NCBI GenBank assembly: GCA_963697285.1
Contig: CAVONI010000012.1
Coordinates: forward strand, 434,001-498,000
Direction: 5' to 3'
DNA: 64,000 nucleotides
Source: JAEUQQ01 sp963697285
GTDB taxonomy: Bacteria > Acidobacteriota > Vicinamibacteria > Vicinamibacterales > JAFNAJ01
The notes under the pieces were generated by a model. The model saw nothing but the letters and a program-made list of their open reading frames with translations, was not told the DNA's origin and did not search any database. Shown here in pieces: positions 62,718 through 64,000 of the stretch (position 1 is its first letter; each line of letters opens with the position of its first letter). Both the position numbers and the translations under genes were made by a program.

Positions 62718-63626
62718 ATGTCGTCAGTGATTCCGCTCGATGCCCTGCGTGCCCAGCCGCGCCTGCCGAAGCCTGAATGGCTCAAGGTCCGAGCGCCCGG
62801 CTCGGACGGCTACCAGCGCCTCAAGGGGCTGATGCGCGGGCTCAAGCTCAACACGGTGTGCGAAGAAGCCCATTGCCCCAACATCGGCGAGTGCTGGCAC
62901 CACGGCACGGCGACCTTCATGATCCTCGGCGATGTCTGCACCCGCGCGTGCGGTTACTGCGCGATCGCGCACGGCAAGCCGCCGGTGTACGACGTCGAGG
63001 AACCGGCCCGCGTGGCGCACGCCGTCGCCACGCTGGGGCTATCGTATGTCGTGATCACCTCGGTGGATCGCGACGACCTGCCGGATGGCGGGGCCTTCAT
63101 ATTCGCCGAGACGATCCGGCAGATCCGGCAGCGAACCGACGGCGTGCGCATCGAGGTCCTCATCCCGGATTTCCAGGGCAAACCGGCTCCCCTGGCCGCC
63201 GTGCTCGACGCCGGCCCAGACATCCTCAACCACAACACCGAGACGGTGCCCCGACTCTACCGCCTGGCCCGCTCAGGCGGCCGTTACTCGCGCACGCTCG
63301 AGTTGCTCGCGCGCGCACGCGCGCACGCCCCCCACATCCCGACCAAGACGGGGTTGATGCTGGGACTCGGCGAGGACACGGCTGAGGTCGTCGAGGTCCT
63401 GCACGACCTGCGCAAGGCGGGCGTCGACATCCTCACGCTGGGGCAGTACCTGCGTCCGAGCGAAGACCACCTGCCCATGGTCCGTTACTACCACCCCGAC
63501 GAGTTCGCCGAGTTGAAGCGCGTCGCGCTCTCGCTCGGGTTCGGCCACGTCGAGTCGGGCCCGCTGGTCCGCAGCTCGTACCACGCGCACGAGCAGGCCG
63601 ACGCGCTGGCGGCCGTTGGCCGCTGA
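62718..63626 (+). CDS. lipA: Lipoyl synthase
   Basis: The 302-residue radical-SAM enzyme inserts two sulfurs into octanoyl groups of lipoyl domains. The auxiliary cluster is CEEAHCPNIGEC (C-x4-C-x5-C), and the radical-SAM cluster is CTRACGYC (C-x3-C-x2-C). RSSYHA near the C-terminus is the expected third-site motif carrying Ser. SVDRDDLPDGGAFIFAETI and LNHNTETVPRLYRLAR are further hallmarks. The ATG at 62718 comes directly after the first bases of a TACGAT-like -10. No lipB is in the window; the octanoyl donor must come from elsewhere. Confidence 0.95.
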   Translation: MSSVIPLDALRAQPRLPKPEWLKVRAPGSDGYQRLKGLMRGLKLNTVCEEAHCPNIGECWHHGTATFMILGDVCTRACGYCAIAHGKPPVYDVEEPARVAHAVATLGLSYVVITSVDRDDLPDGGAFIFAETIRQIRQRTDGVRIEVLIPDFQGKPAPLAAVLDAGPDILNHNTETVPRLYRLARSGGRYSRTLELLARARAHAPHIPTKTGLMLGLGEDTAEVVEVLHDLRKAGVDILTLGQYLRPSEDHLPMVRYYHPDEFAELKRVALSLGFGHVESGPLVRSSYHAHEQADALAAVGR

Positions 63627-63632
63627 GCGCTC

Positions 63633-64000
63633 GTGGCCACCGCGCCCTTGACGCTCTCCGCGCTCCGCGAGCGCATTGTCGGGTGCGACAGGTGTGAACG
63701 CCTGCGCGAGTACTGCACGCGGGTCGCACACGAGAAGAAGCGCGCGCATCGTGACGAGACGTACTGGGGACGCCCCGTTCCCGGATTCGGCGACCCCCTC
63801 GCCCGCGTGTGGGTGGTCGGACTCGCACCGGCCGCACATGGCGCCAACCGCACCGGCCGTGTCTTCACCGGCGACGGGGTCGGCGGGTCATGCGACTTCC
63901 TGATGACGGCGATGCACGCCAACGGCTTCGCCAACCAGCCGACGTCTCATCACGCTGCCGACGGCCTCCATCTGCACGACGCCTACATCGGGGCGGTGTG
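63633..64000 (+). CDS. Type-5 uracil-DNA glycosylase (N-terminal part)
   Basis: About 122 residues are visible before the right edge cuts the gene. LSALRERIVGCDRCERLREYC provides the first cysteines of the iron-sulfur cluster. HRDETYWGRPVPGFGDPLARVWVVGLAPAAHGANRTGRVFTGDG contains the GLAPA(A)HG active-site motif, typical of UDGb family-5 enzymes from thermophiles and Actinobacteria. It removes uracil and other deaminated bases from DNA. The GTG start is 7 bp after the lipA stop. The remaining cysteines and helix are beyond the window. Confidence 0.85.
   Translation, partial: MATAPLTLSALRERIVGCDRCERLREYCTRVAHEKKRAHRDETYWGRPVPGFGDPLARVWVVGLAPAAHGANRTGRVFTGDGVGGSCDFLMTAMHANGFANQPTSHHAADGLHLHDAYIGAV

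Overview
This 64-kb window is dense, GC-rich bacterial chromosome: about 65 protein genes, many start/stop overlaps (ATGA, GTGA, TTGA), and no rRNA, tRNA, CRISPR array or intact insertion sequence that I could see. The best guess for the source is an Acidobacteriota member of the Vicinamibacteria/Luteitalea type. The reasons are a VWFA-related secreted protein of the kind common in that phylum, a DUF5777-like barrel, a large peptidase/TolB-propeller/barrel protein, the heavy use of GTG starts, and housekeeping gene order. This is inference from gene content; no marker rRNA is present.

Layout. 1-7.4 kb: end of a SPOR-like membrane protein, a TolB/TPR protein, mobA, argS and a class-I amidotransferase-like hydrolase, meeting an RlmD-like rRNA methyltransferase. 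7.4-12.4 kb (minus): an unknown gene, birA, a NadC-like gene with eroded active-site motifs, and valS. 12.4-22 kb: a response regulator, a two-subunit B12 mutase whose specificity residues are those of isobutyryl-CoA mutase, a frameshifted VWFA protein, two acyl-CoA dehydrogenases, a HAD phosphatase and a GNAT enzyme. 22-35 kb (mostly minus): a conserved housekeeping block, uvrC, M50 protease, trpS, scpA, scpB, rluB, cmk, rpsA, HU/IHF, HIT. It is interrupted by plus-strand accessory genes, including a VapB antitoxin with a wrecked VapC. 35-41 kb: a CDP-alcohol phosphotransferase, tandem hairpin repeats, a fatty-acid modification operon (FAD oxidoreductase, DUF1365, cfa), and a divergent SPFH/ribbon-helix-helix pair with an 18-bp palindrome over its promoter. 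41-50 kb: TlpA, anti-sigma and ECF sigma factors, the 1033-aa surface protein, a frameshifted TPR/retropepsin protein, a ferredoxin-NuoB-NuoI mini-operon and an IclR regulator. 50-58.6 kb: exported proteins and a two-component system. 58.6-64 kb: a kynureninase-like enzyme, a zinc ribbon protein, penicillin acylase, lipA and a type-5 uracil-DNA glycosylase cut by the window edge.

The most interesting unit is 51.2-58.6 kb. An outer-membrane-like barrel, a periplasmic cupredoxin-like protein, a histidine kinase and an NtrC-type sigma-54 activator are translationally coupled. Directly behind the activator gene lies an 18-bp dyad, then a GG-N10-GC sigma-54 promoter match, then genes for a CxxCH lipoprotein, a beta-barrel protein and a second cupredoxin-like lipoprotein. 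This reads as a sensor and its own regulated redox/envelope target operon.

Three otherwise well-conserved genes (VWFA, SPFH, TPR/retropepsin) each carry one extra base that breaks the frame. Because the downstream parts are intact, these are either very recent mutations or sequencing errors.
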